A stretch of 64,000 bases of DNA from Gossypium raimondii. Its lineage: Eukaryota; Streptophyta; Magnoliopsida; Malvales; Malvaceae. The stretch spans positions 58,599,980 to 58,663,979 of the forward strand of contig NC_068575.1 in NCBI RefSeq assembly GCF_025698545.1, in the 5' to 3' direction. Below, piece after piece: positions 39,935 to 52,825 of this stretch. The notes under the pieces were generated by a model. The model ran no database searches. It saw nothing but the letters and a program-made list of their open reading frames with translations, and was not told where the DNA came from. How positions within the stretch are numbered: position 1 is the stretch's first letter; each line of letters begins with the position of its first letter. A program made the translations under genes and the position numbers.

Positions 39935-42328
39935 GAACTATGGAGAGGGGAAGAAGGTATGTGGATATTTGTTTGGTGGTACTGTTTGGTGCTTTTGGGT
40001 GATGAAATGACGAAGATAACGTGGATAATTTTATAGAATTTTAGTTAGGTCTCCATCTTTGTTTTTTTTAGGTTGGTTTAGGGTTTAGGAAAAATATGAT
40101 AAAGCGTGAATTTCGTAATTTGTGAACTTATTTTAATTTAGAATCAGTTTAGCAAATATTCAAGTTGTTACATTTTAGATGGAAAAATATTCAAATGACA
40201 AATTTTGAGTAATTGTATATTGAAACCTTGAAGATGACTTAATATGGTGTTAAGAAGAAAAATAAAATGATTTATCAATGGTAATGAAGAGAGGAAATTG
40301 AGATGATGAATAATTGAGAAGCAAATATCCGTTCATATCATTCATATGTATTATAATTCAATAAGTAACATTTAAAATATCCAAAATTAAAATAGTAAAA
40401 TTACATAATAGATAAAAAATTTGTACCTTCTACTTTTTTAAATTATATGTATCTTAAGTAATTAAACACCAATAACCAAAATTTAATTAGGTGACCATAA
40501 TCAAGTGTCTAAACCTATACCAAAAAAAAAACAGAACCCAACTTTTTCAAATACTGCCTTTACTTGAATCCATTTTAGGTCTCTTGGAAGAGACCGATTC
40601 TTGTGTAGACAGGCCTTCCGATGTACTTTGTTGACTTGAAGGAGTTGGAATCATCATCCATTTGACTGAGTGTTCTTTCTTGCTTCGTGTTTAACCTTTA
40701 TTCCTACCAATGATTGTTGCATATCATGATGTTGATATGAAGGCTGCCCTTGATAGAAGTTCATTTGCACTTGGTGCAACCCTTTTAATCGGAGAAAAGA
40801 GAACAAATAAAATGATAGTAGCATATTAGATATGATGACAATCCAAATACTAAATGAATGGTAAGAATGCTATTTAAGTAAATATACATATCAAGTTTAG
40901 GTGGTCGGTTTCTATTTAGCTGGAGCAAGTTTCGGATTTGGAGGTGCTATTGGAACAACTACTGCAGATAGCTGGAGCAGTTGTTTAGGTGGATCAAATG
41001 TGCAAATAAGTCCATTTCAAACTATTTTTATCAGATAAGACAAATGAAAATGATCATCCTCTCATAAAAGAACAACAAACAGTCTCAGCGCATGAAAATT
41101 GTCAATAAAATGCCTCTCACATGTCAAATTTTCATGCACTTTCCATGATTATTTACTCATTGCCAATCAAATATGTTAGTAAATAACCTAAATATTATCT
41201 CACCTAACAAACAACCCTCTAAGTACATATAATTTTTGGTTTCCTAACCTTTCCAAAAAAAATCATAAATAGAAGAGAATAAACCCACAAACAGTTGAAA
41301 GTAATTTAAAAAAGAATCACAAATAGAACACCACATGAAGTCGAATAGGGATTTGGGAAAAAATGTTAGCCCCTCAAATTCATTAACTAATATAAACAAA
41401 GAAAATTAAGAAAGTAAATGAATAATTCATTGCGATCCCACAACTATTACCTCTGATCGATCAACAACAATAAAACTAACCAACTAACCCCCAAATTTGA
41501 TTACCCTAAAATCAATTTTCGATTCAAAAATCTTAATTGGTACACCTCTTGTTTTTGGGTTCTTCTTAAACTTAAATTTACTTGTTTTGAGTTTTTTTTC
41601 CGATTAAAATTTCAGATGCAATTGCTTATTTGGTTTTAGGTTAAAATTTCAAAACAATGTTGTCAATCGTGTGAAGGTTTATGTGGAATAAATTTAATTA
41701 AAAACTTGGTTAAAAATTACTTGTCATGTCACATTAATCTCTGTTAATAAGATAATAAATAGGTAACCAAAATGTTCAAAATGAAAACGTTAAAAAATTG
41801 AATAATCAACTAAAATAAGAAAGTAAAGTTTCAATTGATGAAATATTAATAGGATGCAACAAACTAACCACCTATTGGCGAATGGAGAGATATAAATGTT
41901 AATGGCCAAAACAACTAACATAAATTACTACCTTAATCAATATTTGATAATTGCAGATTGTTCTCACTATTATAAGTTTATAATCCATTACGTCTATTGG
42001 ACCTAAAATTAAGGAGAAAGGATATGAAACTGTGATTTTAGTTCCTCCTATCCTTATCTAATAGAAGAACTTTTTCCTTAAAAAATTTAATAATCAAATT
42101 TATCATTCTACCATTGGAGATGAATAAGGATGACCTGAAATTATAGTTTCATCCAATACCAATAATATATAGTTTTTGGTAATTGATAAGTTTTAGTACT
42201 GGAGATGAAAATTACAAATATTTAGTACACTCATAAGGGAAAAATTTTGAAGCTTATGTTATCTTCTACAAGAAAAAACTTTCAAGTATTGAATGAAAAA
42301 ATGGAAAAACTGAAACAAACAAAGAAAC
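39935..42328. other. AT-rich spacer
   Basis: No gene, RNA or clear repeat was recognised in about 2.4 kb. Short open frames are too small and unlike known proteins. Confidence 0.35.
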
Positions 42329-45072
42329 TCAGAATCCTGAGAGAAATTTGGTATTGATTGCAGGAGGTGTTGGAACAAAAGCTTCATCATTAGTCCAGTT
42401 GCCTTTACCCCATTGTTTCAACATACCCTTCCATTTACATCTGTTGTCGATACACTTCTCTAACCGCTTATCTTCAATTTTGATTCTCCAATGCCCATCC
42501 CTGAATTTTGCTTTCTCTGCTTGCCTTCTATCGAACTCCAGTTGCGCCTTTTGCCTCGACCTTAACATGCAGAATTCTTGCAGTTCTTCTGGCATTGAGT
42601 CATGCACTTTCCACCACCTATCATGCGCCACATCGCTGGCGAACTCCACCATTATATCCACATTCCAGTTGCAGTCATAGTCCTTGAAGCATAACCATGG
42701 CTTTATACCTAGGTAGTGAAGTACGTAAAGTATAGGCGGTTCCGATCCGAATAGCCGAGTCTTCTTTTGCTTCACTTCTTCCTCATCACCTATCCAGAAA
42801 TGCTTCAGGAAGTTCATGTGCCGTGGAATCCGGTGCCACCATGTGAAAATCTCGTTTAAGTATCCCTGATCCCCACCGTTGTATGATTCGAACACATCGA
42901 TATGTTCCATTATAAGCTGGAAGGTGCAATTTGAAGGCTCGATGACCATGACACCCGAGTTAAACAGTGTGCCGTTATTTCCCGTGGCTGATATCTCTGG
43001 CATTGCGAATAAGAAATCAATGTTGCGAAGTATAAGTAGATCTGCATCGATGAATATGATCTTGTCATAATCGGTCAGTTGCCATAACCGGAACTTGCTG
43101 TAGTTCCATTCGTTGTATGCATCTTTTTCGGCTTTCGGATTCCTGATTCTTTGAATTGTCCTAACTTTCCATCCTGCTGCCTCAAGTCCACTCCTGTGGT
43201 AAGCAGTGATCATCTCATCCACAAGTATCACAAGGTCTCGGGTCGAGCCAGACAAGCGAATGCTTCTAGCAACAGCTATAGCTCCACATACGTATACATG
43301 AGCCGAATGAAGAATCGTTGCATAAGCTTGTCGAGATGCATTCCCTGAATATATAGGCTCTGTAATTTAACATAACAGTACATTAGCTTCTAAGAATCTC
43401 TCTATATTCTTGCAGGAGGATGAGGCATTTGTTTTAAGAATATGAACTGACCTTTGACCTCAAAAGGAAGGGCAAGTTCACAAGATCCTGGAGGGAACTG
43501 GAGCTTTTCTCTCAACACATTCAAGTCTGGTTTGTATAACCAGACATTGTTTTCGCGTGCTACGAGTTCTTTGCAAGTGAACATGTTCGGAATCGGAAAG
43601 CACTTTGAAATGAAAAGCACATGCATCAGATAAAAGCCCTTGGCCGAGGTTGCAAGACTAGCAGCTGCAAGCTGCAAATGCAACCTAGCAACATCCCTTG
43701 ACCAATTACCCTCATTTCTACAAGGCAGCTTGACAGCAACCAGATCAAGACGTATTCCGGGGACTTCGATCTTCGGTAGAGAGGGGCAAACAGGAACCTT
43801 TTCTTCTTGCTCCTCATCGATCCATTCCGGATATAACGAATCCCAAGTTACGTTCATGTCAGCATAGTCCAAATGCAGGACAATGTGGGTTGCATCAGGT
43901 ATCAGGTGCTTCCAATAAGTAACTTCAGTAGTATTGAAATTCAAAAGTCCGATTCCCTGGTAGTCATGCTGTTCACCCATCGTCTCGACAACCTTCATAA
44001 CATCGTCCCAGTCGATATCGATATCCGATACATATCGAGAATCTGCCCCTCCCCATATCCACCTCTTCATAAAATCTCGGCTGCATGGAGCATATACCTT
44101 TCATTAATCATCATGCTTTTGAATCAAACAATTGGGAAGTTTGTTTCAGAGATTGATGATGGCACGTACCGGGATTTCACAGCCGATAAATGATCACTTG
44201 TATAGGCCTCTGGAGAGTACAAAAGCGATACGAAAGTGCCACAAACAATGGCAATCAACACAAGTTTGAGAAGAGGGTATTTGCAGCAAGAGTTTCGATC
44301 TTGGACTGAGATGTGGAAAGGCTTCCCAGTACCTTTCACTTTATTCCTATTTAACTGCCTTTTGTATATGGCCTCACTGCAATTATTGTAATTGAAAAGA
44401 GTAAAATGAATACGAGCCATTTTGATAGCCAAAGCGACCACGCCCTGCCAGAGGTCAGGTGCCTCCAAAATGGTAAAATTTTAGTTTTAGTCCTTCTAAA
44501 ACTCCAGGCCTGGCCTATTTTAATTACTTGATTTAAAGTTCCAGTGCCTTAAAAAGCATTCTACTTGAGAAGAATCAAATGAATTATACATATCTCTGAA
44601 AGGTAGGTCTTCAACAACCACAACATATATTAAAAAAAAAATAGCAGGTAAACTGGACAAATTTGTATTTAAAACTTGACTTTCAACTTAAGCAAAGATC
44701 TAACTTCACATTGCAGAATCTTAACAAAAAGTGATTTAGACATTTGTTCTTCAAACAGTTTTAATAATAAGAAGAAAAGATTTGTAGATCAAAAGGAAAA
44801 TATGAGGAGAAGCTAAATAGGATTAATTGCTGGTATTAAATCAAACTCAAGGCTTTTTGCTTAATCAGTTCACTCAAATCATATCATCTACCATTGTAAC
44901 ATAAAGGGTTTTCCAGGACGAATTCAGTACCCCAAAAAAGAAAAAGAGAAATCAATGCTGAAGCTGGGAATTCTAAGCACAGATTGTGATTCAAGCAAGG
45001 AAAAAAAGGAACTCACATTGATGCAGATAACCGATGTCTAGTGTCGGCAGAACCCGGCAAGTTTCCTCTCAT
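42329..45072 (-). CDS. GUX1: Xylan glucuronosyltransferase, GT8 family, GUX1-like (4 exons)
   Basis: Exons on the minus strand: 45072-45017 (56 bp), 44376-44170 (207), 44080-43452 (629), 43359-42329 (1,031), GT-AG introns, total 1,923 bp and 640 residues. The short first exon (MRGNLPGS...RLSAS) joins in frame to give SIEAIYKRQ, as in Arabidopsis GUX1. Residues about 52-72 are a single membrane segment, so a type II Golgi protein. The GT8 domain begins around YATILHSAHVYVCGA; its metal-binding DxD is D402-A-D404 in FIDADLLIL. Other conserved blocks are GLEAAGWKVRTIQRI, NSGVMVIEPSNCTFQ, YNGGDQGYLNE and LHYLGIKPW. The family adds glucuronic acid from UDP-GlcA to the xylan backbone in secondary walls. 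Subfamily call GUX1 by wording; the frame is intact. Confidence 0.93.
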
Positions 45073-45480
45073 TTTTCTAAGCTGTTAGCAGCAAACTCAT
45101 GCATGCAACATCTGATAATCCAGAAAGAAAATCATCATATACATCACTAAAATCCAATCCAATCAAATCCAACTTTTTCTTTGATAAACTTTCATGGAAT
45201 TACGTAGAAAACCTCCGATCAAAAGCAAGTAATTAAAACAGTAAAAAAAACAAGGGTGAGAGAGAGAGAGAGAGCAATAACTAAACCTATGAAATTAGGC
45301 AATGGAGGGGGAGCTGAGATAGCCTTGGAAACCAGCAAACAAAGCAATGGAGGCAATATAATACTACGAGTAACGTCGATTTAAAATGGTTAACCACTCA
45401 TTTCATTTTTGATTTCTTACCAACTTTTGTTTTGAATTTTCATACGTGTATCATATAACTCTCTTGCTTATTTATATATA
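45073..45480 (-). promoter_or_regulatory. 5' UTR and core promoter region of the GUX gene
   Basis: A (GA)n microsatellite lies at about 45258-45275. On the minus strand a TATA-like TATATATAAA is at 45471-45480, about 400 bp before the ATG. A 5' UTR intron is possible but not proven. Confidence 0.4.
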
Positions 45481-45957
45481 AAGATTTTAATTATGTAGTT
45501 TTCAGTTTTACCAATTTGGTCTGGAGGCTCCACCATAAACCACCTACTTACACCCATCATGCACTAAACTTGAGGATCTAAATGCAAAGCCTCAATTCCT
45601 TAGACCATATTAACACAATTATGTTTTTTAATAAACAAGATTTCATACAAAAATACAACACTTCTTAAAGAAAAACATTTATAAGAGTAGTTGACAGATT
45701 AGGTGGTTGAAAGGGGATTTGGATTAAGACTCAAGAAAGATTAACTAAGAAGAAATATATATATATTTCACCCCCACACATTCATCTTAATCCAATGTGT
45801 AATCAATACTTAAGTTTACTTTTAATTGTTTACATCATTAACCAATTGTTCTTTTTTTTTTTTTACATTTTGTTGACATTTTCATTCTGTTTTATTTTCT
45901 TTAATATTTTTGGAAAAATCAAGGTCTGTGTCTTGTTTAGTGAAAAGGTTGGCCTCC
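45481..45957. other. AT-rich spacer upstream of the GUX gene
   Basis: No gene seen; likely distal promoter. It has short T runs, including 45849-45863. Confidence 0.35.
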
Positions 45958-45984
45958 ATTATTATTATTATTATTATTATTATT
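45958..45984 (+). repeat. (TTA)n microsatellite
   Basis: Nine uninterrupted trinucleotide units (ATT/TTA), directly before the repeat copy at 46000. A similar shorter run lies at about 47778-47799. Confidence 0.85.
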
Positions 45985-45999
45985 CTACTCTACCGTATC

Positions 46000-46505
46000 A
46001 GGTTTAGGATGGACCTTGATAAAATTTTAGACTCGTTTGATAGGTCTGGACTCGACCCAAATAATAAACTTAAAATTTGTTCAAAATTAACCCTGATAAA
46101 AATATTAAAATTCGGGTCCGGCCTACACGTATTAATTTTTTTATATTATTTTTATATATAATTTTTTTAAAATATATATAATACATCAAAAGCACTAAAA
46201 ACATTAAAATAAATGTTTCCCAACTAATTGAAAATAAATCTAAAAAAACTTTATGCTTAAATAACAGTAAGATATGTGCAACTTAACAAGCAAATGCCTG
46301 TAAAATAGTAGCAAAATTAACAATAAAATAAGAGCTATATAAAATCCAAACAATAGCAACAAAATAATAGCAACATAATAGTGAAATGACATATATTTTT
46401 GCAAATTCGAGTCGAACCTTATTTTTTTGCTCAAGCCCATTTTTCGAACGAACCTTCTAGCTAGGCTGAGTCACCTGCCTTGCACAAGTCTGTTTTAATC
46501 CATCA
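46000..46505 (+). repeat. Dispersed GGCC-rich repeat, copy C
   Basis: Same order of words as 7690-8150 and 16395-16915: TTAAAATTCGGGTCCGGCC, AAATGTTTCCCAACTAATTGAAAA, GCAACTTAACAAGCAAATG, AATAGCAACAAAATAATAGC, TTGCTCAAGCCCATTTTTCG. Confidence 0.6.
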
Positions 46506-49500
46506 TTTTCTTACTGCAAAAGTAATTACTAATTAACAAGGGGGCAAAACATGTAGGTTTAAGGTCCTTTCAGTTACTATTTCACCAAATACACCCCAAT
46601 TTTAAAAAAAAATATATATGAATAATTATGGTTAATTTGGGATTTGAATTTCCAAGGTCTAAATCACAATATTTTTTTCTGTCTTCAAAAGGGAAAGAGA
46701 TTTTTCTAGAAGGGAAAGTAATGGCTTAAGGCAAAAGCCAAATTATTAAAGAAATGTTACAAGGTTGTAGAATGTGGTAATAGGATATTATTGTTGAAGA
46801 TAGTGATGTCAATTAGAGATTTAATTACTTTAATAACTTTTAGTTTAAGCTCAAATGAAGAAAAAAGGCAAAAGATGGGGCTAAGTTTGTAATTAGATAA
46901 AGAAGATGGGAGTTGATTGTCTGATGGAAGCCTTACACTGTGTTTATTGTCATCCCATGTAGGACAGGAGGTCAACAACGTTAGGACTGAATTGATAAAT
47001 TAATAGTAAATGATTAGTGTTATAAATGCAGAAGTATGTGTGTCTTAATCATCAAAATCATACGCAATTCTTACGGCTTCAAAGCCTTAACCTAAGAAGC
47101 AAAGCGAGTATGGATTCATTTAATCATATTAGTAGCATTAAATATTTTATTAAATTTAATAGTTAGATTCATTTTCAGTAGAATGAAGGTTGCATTCAAC
47201 TCCCATTATTTAATCCAGCTGCCACAACGTACAAGTATTTTGTATTTTAAGCTAAGCAAGCACAATGGCAGGCTAGAACCGATGTGTACTTTCAAGTTGG
47301 GTTAACCGTCTCATTTTGATTACTGGACCGATTGATACCCCACTCCCACTGACAATTTCAACTTTCTACCAGAACCCCAAAAATGAATCTCAGACTCCTC
47401 CAAACCTATAATTGCTGCTGCTCCTTTTTGGGTTATTTTTTTGCTTAGGATTTCCTGTTTTAGGTGCTATCCTTTTCTATATTGCAGTCTGAATTTCTAC
47501 ACTTGTAACTAAAGTCACCGCCCGCATGAGGCGGTGCCACTGCCAGTCTTCCTTTGCTTGCTTGCTTTCCAATTTCCAATTGATTTTAGATAGATTTCCT
47601 CCGGTGGTTGGAGAGGGACAAAGAGGCAGAGTGAGGCGGGATACTTGTTTGGGTCTCAATAATCAACACCCCCATCCACTATGTTTTAATATAATATGCT
47701 GCTCCTTCATTTCTCACTTCATCAGTCCCCTAAACCCAATCATGCCATCTACTTGTGCCGATAACTTATAAAGAAATTTATTATTATTATTATTATTAGG
47801 GTGCTGAGTTTTTCTTTGCGTGATACGTTTATATAGTGTATACTGTTTGTGATGTTTTACAATCAATTATATTTATATTTATACCGCTCAAGATGATTAC
47901 AGTTTAATTTGTGAATAGATTCGTGTTTTAACTATAAACAGTGCGATAAGTCATGCTCACTGCTTTTGGCACTGCACAAATCACATAACTTTTTTAGAAA
48001 TGAAAATTATTTGTACTAATACAATTCAGTCATGACCCATATTCGAATATTGATCTTGTGGAGCAACAAATTTTGAAGATTAATATTGATCCAGATCAAC
48101 CAAATCGGATCCCTTGTTTCTTAGAGATTGTCTGAATCATTTGAAGACTTATATTGAAGGTCTTTGATTTTTTTTTTTTTAACTTTATGACGATATTTGG
48201 CCTTTTATGATCTTTTTTCAATAGGTCTTGGTTGTAATTGATCTTTATCCTGGGAAGCTGTAAACTCTTATATATGAAAAGCTTGTGTAAGTTAGAACAA
48301 AGGAGAGTTGAGCACTTAATTTGTTCATTAGAAATTCATTATTTTGAGTACATTTTGTAAGTAAATGTAAACAAATGAGTCAGTTGGTTTATGAATTAAG
48401 TTTTCAGGGGAAAAATTAGTGGAGAAAGATCTAGATCTTAAGTGCAAAAATGATGTTGCTATACCAATGTGTGTTAGGACTTAAATCACTATTTAGGGAG
48501 ATTTAAGATAGAGGATGATCTCTTTAGACAAGACCATGCAAATGTACGAAAATAAAGTTGCGTAAAAAAAATTTTTGTGTTTATTTTTATTCAATCGTAG
48601 TGATATAACTAGTGGGTTCTTCTCGTAGCATTGCTTATGGTATTGCTTAAGTGTTCTTTCAAATATCGAATGAGTCTCTTTAAATTTAATATTAAAAATA
48701 TATTTATATAAAAAAATTAACAATTGAATCATAGATAGAGTGATAACTTACTTATAAAAAAATCTTTATCGGTCCTTCAATCTTAGGTTCACATTTGGTT
48801 TAGATTTATTTCATTTAATAAAATTAAGAAAAGATAAAATATCATTACAATATTATTTCTTACTTTCTTAAAATGATTTTTTCATAATTTAAATGAATTT
48901 TATTACTAATAATTGAGATAAATGAAATTATGAAAATCATTTTAAAAATATAATAAATAATTTTATAATCGTGTTTTTGTCTTTTATTTTACTTTTTATT
49001 AAATGTTTAAATAAAATAAATTAAAACCAAGTGTCTAGATATTCAACTCAAAATTGATGAGGATTTTGAAAATAAAGTTACTAACCATTCAAATGTTAAA
49101 TATTTTTTAATATTAAATTTTATTTCACCCATATTATAACATTACGATAATATGCCAAATAAAACTTCCTATATAACATTTTAACATAAAAACATAAAAT
49201 TATATTAATTTAGAATAAGTAAAATAAGTTTAAGGTTTTTTTAGTACGAGCATGGATAAAAGATTACTAACAAAATAAATATATCCATTTGATTTATAAA
49301 ATGAAAAAAAATCAAGCTCAAAGTAATAAATTATGTATATATCTATTTTTTCGGATTTTATTAGATCGAGTCGAGTAGGCTTAAATAATTTTTATATTTA
49401 ATAAATTTTTGAATGTAATAATTAATTAATTAATTAATTTCTTTTAAATGGTGATAACACAATATAAATCTATTTCATATAAAACAGAAATTTTATGTGC

Positions 49501-50603
49501 ATGTTTTACTTTAATAGAAATGTTATATATAACATAACTTATTATATGTAATATTTATGATTTTATAATATGTAAATGACTTTGTTATGTAATTTTTTTG
49601 TCTACTTGTATGTAACATTTATGGTTCTATGATATGTATATATATTTTATTTATTTCCATTAAAAATATATAGAAGACACAAGTGTGGAAAAATTGTTAA
49701 TCTGACAAAAATAATCTTTATTATTTATTGTATTATTAAATTGACATTTGAATAAATTTTATTTTATTATTAAATTTTGAAAATTGAAAATGATTTAAGG
49801 GTAAAAAAAGTAATTAAACACTCAATAATAGTAAAAAAAAATTCAACTATGCCCTTTTGATAATGAAAATCGTCATTACCCGATTTGACTGTTCACAGAC
49901 ACTTACGCGATTGACAAAATCAATAAGAAGCTAATATATGGCATGCCAAGTACATATATTAAAATATTATAAAAATTTTAAAAAGTTGTAAAATATTATA
50001 TAAATATAATAATTATTGATAATTAATAAAAAAATCATAAAATGTTAAAATATAATAAAAAGTTAATTCAAATTTTGTCCATGTCATTTGCTAATTGCTA
50101 CTATGTAGTATGTACTCCATTTTGTCGAAATTTTGAAGCTGCTAAAAGAAACACCATAGTCATGCTATTTGATGAGTTTTGTAATTCAAGATGTGAATTC
50201 ATTTTTCATATGAATTATGGATACAAATTTGATAGATAAGTTCTTTAGGTTTAATTTTATTTTCATATCACTAAATTAATATATAATCATTATTTTATAA
50301 TTTTGAATAATTACTACCTTTAAATATTTATTATATATATATATATATATAACAATTGCTTTAAATAATTTATATTCATAATTAATATTTTTGGGTTTTA
50401 CATCACATCTATCTTGAGTTTAAGTTTAGATTAATCTCGGGCCTGACTCGTTCTTGAACTCAAATTTTCTCATATTTGAATAGACACCAACTGAATTTCT
50501 AGGTCGGCTTGTTTTGCCAGTTTGAAAACAGTGTTGTTAATTGAGGGGAGCCTACGCCCCAGCTTCAAAACACCATAAAATAAGGACCATAACTCTTTAA
50601 TCT
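46506..50603. other. Long AT-rich spacer
   Basis: About 4 kb without a recognised gene. The 47380-47720 part is of moderate GC with short open frames on both strands that resemble no family. The 48700-50400 part is extremely AT-rich with (TA)n near 50333-50350. Confidence 0.35.
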
Positions 50604-50910
50604 TTGCAACTTCTTGCCTTCAAGATTTTGATTGTTCTTCCCAGGCGCACCCACCTTGATTCAATCGCTAGCTCCCCGGATACTGCATCGATCTTACAAA
50701 GGCCCCGCCATTGCTCTTTGTGCTGGCAATGCAGAATACAACACTTCAGGAGTCTGCACGCACTCATTTTTAGTTTCCTTCAACGAAGACTCTTTGCTGA
50801 CCTTACGGGATGTTGTATTCTGCATTCCGAGCTCGAAGAGCCATTGGCGAAAAACAAAGATGATTCATAAACAAAACGCAGCTACAGGTACGTTTCTTTT
50901 TTATGTTTAG
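50604..50910 (+). other. Unrecognised moderate-GC open stretch
   Basis: Two overlapping plus-strand frames stay open for 88 and 92 codons in a block of clearly higher GC (50630-50870). One reads APRILHRSYKGPAIALCAGN and then SFNEDSLLTLRDVVFCIP. A near-repeat is visible: GCAGAATACAACA at about 50731 is the inverse of TGTTGTATTCTGC at about 50812. No family is recognised. It may be an exon of an unknown gene, a relic, or an inverted-repeat scrap. Confidence 0.3.
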
Positions 50911-51779
50911 ATTTTAAAGATTGAAAAAAGATGGCTGTTCTGTGCATGAAGCCATGAACCTAACGTGTTTCCAAGGTCATTGATTCATAGCATTAATATT
51001 ATTTTTGGCCCTTACTGTTAATTTCCCCATATTATCAATTTTGTTTAATTTAGTCTAAATTTAATATTAAAAAATTGTGGGTCTATTTTATTTATCAATT
51101 TCTAGTAAAATTATCATAGATTTGATGTAATCGTTCTTTAATTTCTGTAAGGAGTAGTGATAAAGATTCAAATCTGAAAATCCTTTTAATATAATTCAAT
51201 TGACAGAAGTAGCTTATAACAACTTAACATCACACAATCCTGGTTTTCATTTTTCTTCATTGTTAGGTGAAACTAATAACATAAGGTTTTTGAAAGGCAT
51301 AGGCAAGTTTCTGCTACATTGAAGTTGCCGAATGGAAAAGTAAAGGCTTATTAATGTTTAACCATACATTAAATTTTAATGCATATATCCTTTCTTTATA
51401 ACTTTGCTAACTAAAATCTTACATAAATTTATATGTATGTATTGGTCCCAGCATTACATGCTCTTAAGTCCAAAGTTCAATAATTATGGCATGGCAAATA
51501 ATTCGTCCATTATCAATTTATTTCAATAGGACTACTTTTTTTTTTATTAATTGAGACTAGAATAAGTCTAAAACTTATTTCAATAATTTATTTATTTTAT
51601 TTGATTGAGTATTAGATGTTTTTTAGAGACATAAATAAAAGTAAATATGGTATTAATAGTTAAATTCCACGAGCATGTTGGACCATATGCTGTAAATAAG
51701 TGAACAAAAGATAGGTAAAATAGTAGGTATTATAGTTTTGGATACTTTTTAGCATTTATATTACATCAAACAATAATTA
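50911..51779. other. AT-rich spacer
   Basis: No gene. About 51225-51290 matches 13580-13645 (TTGTTAGGTGAAACTAATAACAT). Confidence 0.35.
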
Positions 51780-51930
51780 TGTCGATTGAGTCTTGGTTCG
51801 ATTAGTATCAGTATCAGTATTGTTGTTAGTACAGGAGGACATGGGTTCAGGTGCGTCGAAGCGCATTATCCTTCTATTTACAGGTTAGTAGGATATGGTA
51901 GTTTTAAGCATTATATAAAAAGAAAAAGTG
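51780..51930 (+). repeat. SINE-like repeat, copy 1
   Basis: It contains GGAGGACATGGGTTCAGGTGCG followed by GAAGCGCATTATCCTTCTATTTA. The same series is at 62505-62575. GGGTTCAGGTGCG / GGGTTTGAGTGCG resembles a pol III B box (GGTTCGANNCC), so a tRNA-derived SINE is possible. Confidence 0.45.
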
Positions 51931-52379
51931 TAGATATGATAAGAGCAACTAGAGTATTTATTTATTATAGGAAAAATAAACCATAACAAACCAACACAAA
52001 TTAGAAATTGAAAACAAACAACCACTTCTTAACAATAGCCTAATAAATGGATTCTCCCAATCAGACAATGAAAAACTCAAGAGAGCCCATTCCCAAAACA
52101 TTTCCTTTCCAGAAGCCAAATCCTATTTTCTTTTGGGAACTGAATCAGTCTCCAGTAGTCTTTAAACCCTAATTTCTACCTCTACTTTCAGCTCTTCATC
52201 TTCTCTTCACTGTCCTCGATGATCGAAGCTTCTGATCTGTAAACACCGGTCCAAGTGATTAGGTTCAAATAATTTGATCTTTTGATTTTTTTTGTTTAAA
52301 TTAATTTTAATAAAAAGAGATAAGTACAATATAAATAGAAAGAAATGAACTTTTAGTATACATTTATCTAGATTTGTTC
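51931..52379. other. Spacer
   Basis: Moderate AT. The part 52080-52240 is C/T-rich like a plant 5' leader, but no coding exon follows before the next repeat. Confidence 0.3.
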
Positions 52380-52825
52380 ATGGGCCGAGCTACTTTTCCA
52401 GGCTCAAAAGTTCGTCTGAAATTTAAAAGGGTTTGGGTAAAAATATTAGGCCTAAAAAATGGGCTTAGGCAAAAAATAAACTTATACTATATATATATAT
52501 AATACTACTCTAATGTAAATATTAAAATAATGGTAAGATGACTATATACAAATTTTCAATAAATAAAAAATATATAAAAATATTAAATATTAATATAATA
52601 TAATATAAGATAATATAATACAATATAAATATATATATTTTTAAATTTAAATAACAATATGAGCGGGCCTAAAATGAATTTGGGTTAGTCTTTTACAAAT
52701 ATGGGAGAGTCTAAGAAAATTTTAAGCTCATATTTCGGGATGATTTATGTTTGAGGAAGTATAAAATATGTTAATATCATATTTAGGCTTTGCCCGAACT
52801 CGACCCATGAACACCTCAACATGTA
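52380..52825 (+). repeat. Dispersed GGCC-rich repeat, copy E
   Basis: From ATGGGCCGAGCTAC to CTCGACCCATGAACACCTC. It follows copy D (32885-33385) through ATTAGGCCTAAAAAATGGG, GGTTAGTCTTTTACAAATAT and AGTATAAAATATGTTAATAT. Confidence 0.6.

Noticed and set aside
45258-45275. (GA)n run as a sign of an element insertion
   Set aside because: GA microsatellites are common in plant 5' UTRs; no inverted ends or duplication seen.
47477-47771. Overlapping open frames on both strands of 60-81 codons
   Set aside because: Neither resembles a known protein; the moderate GC alone is not enough to call a gene.
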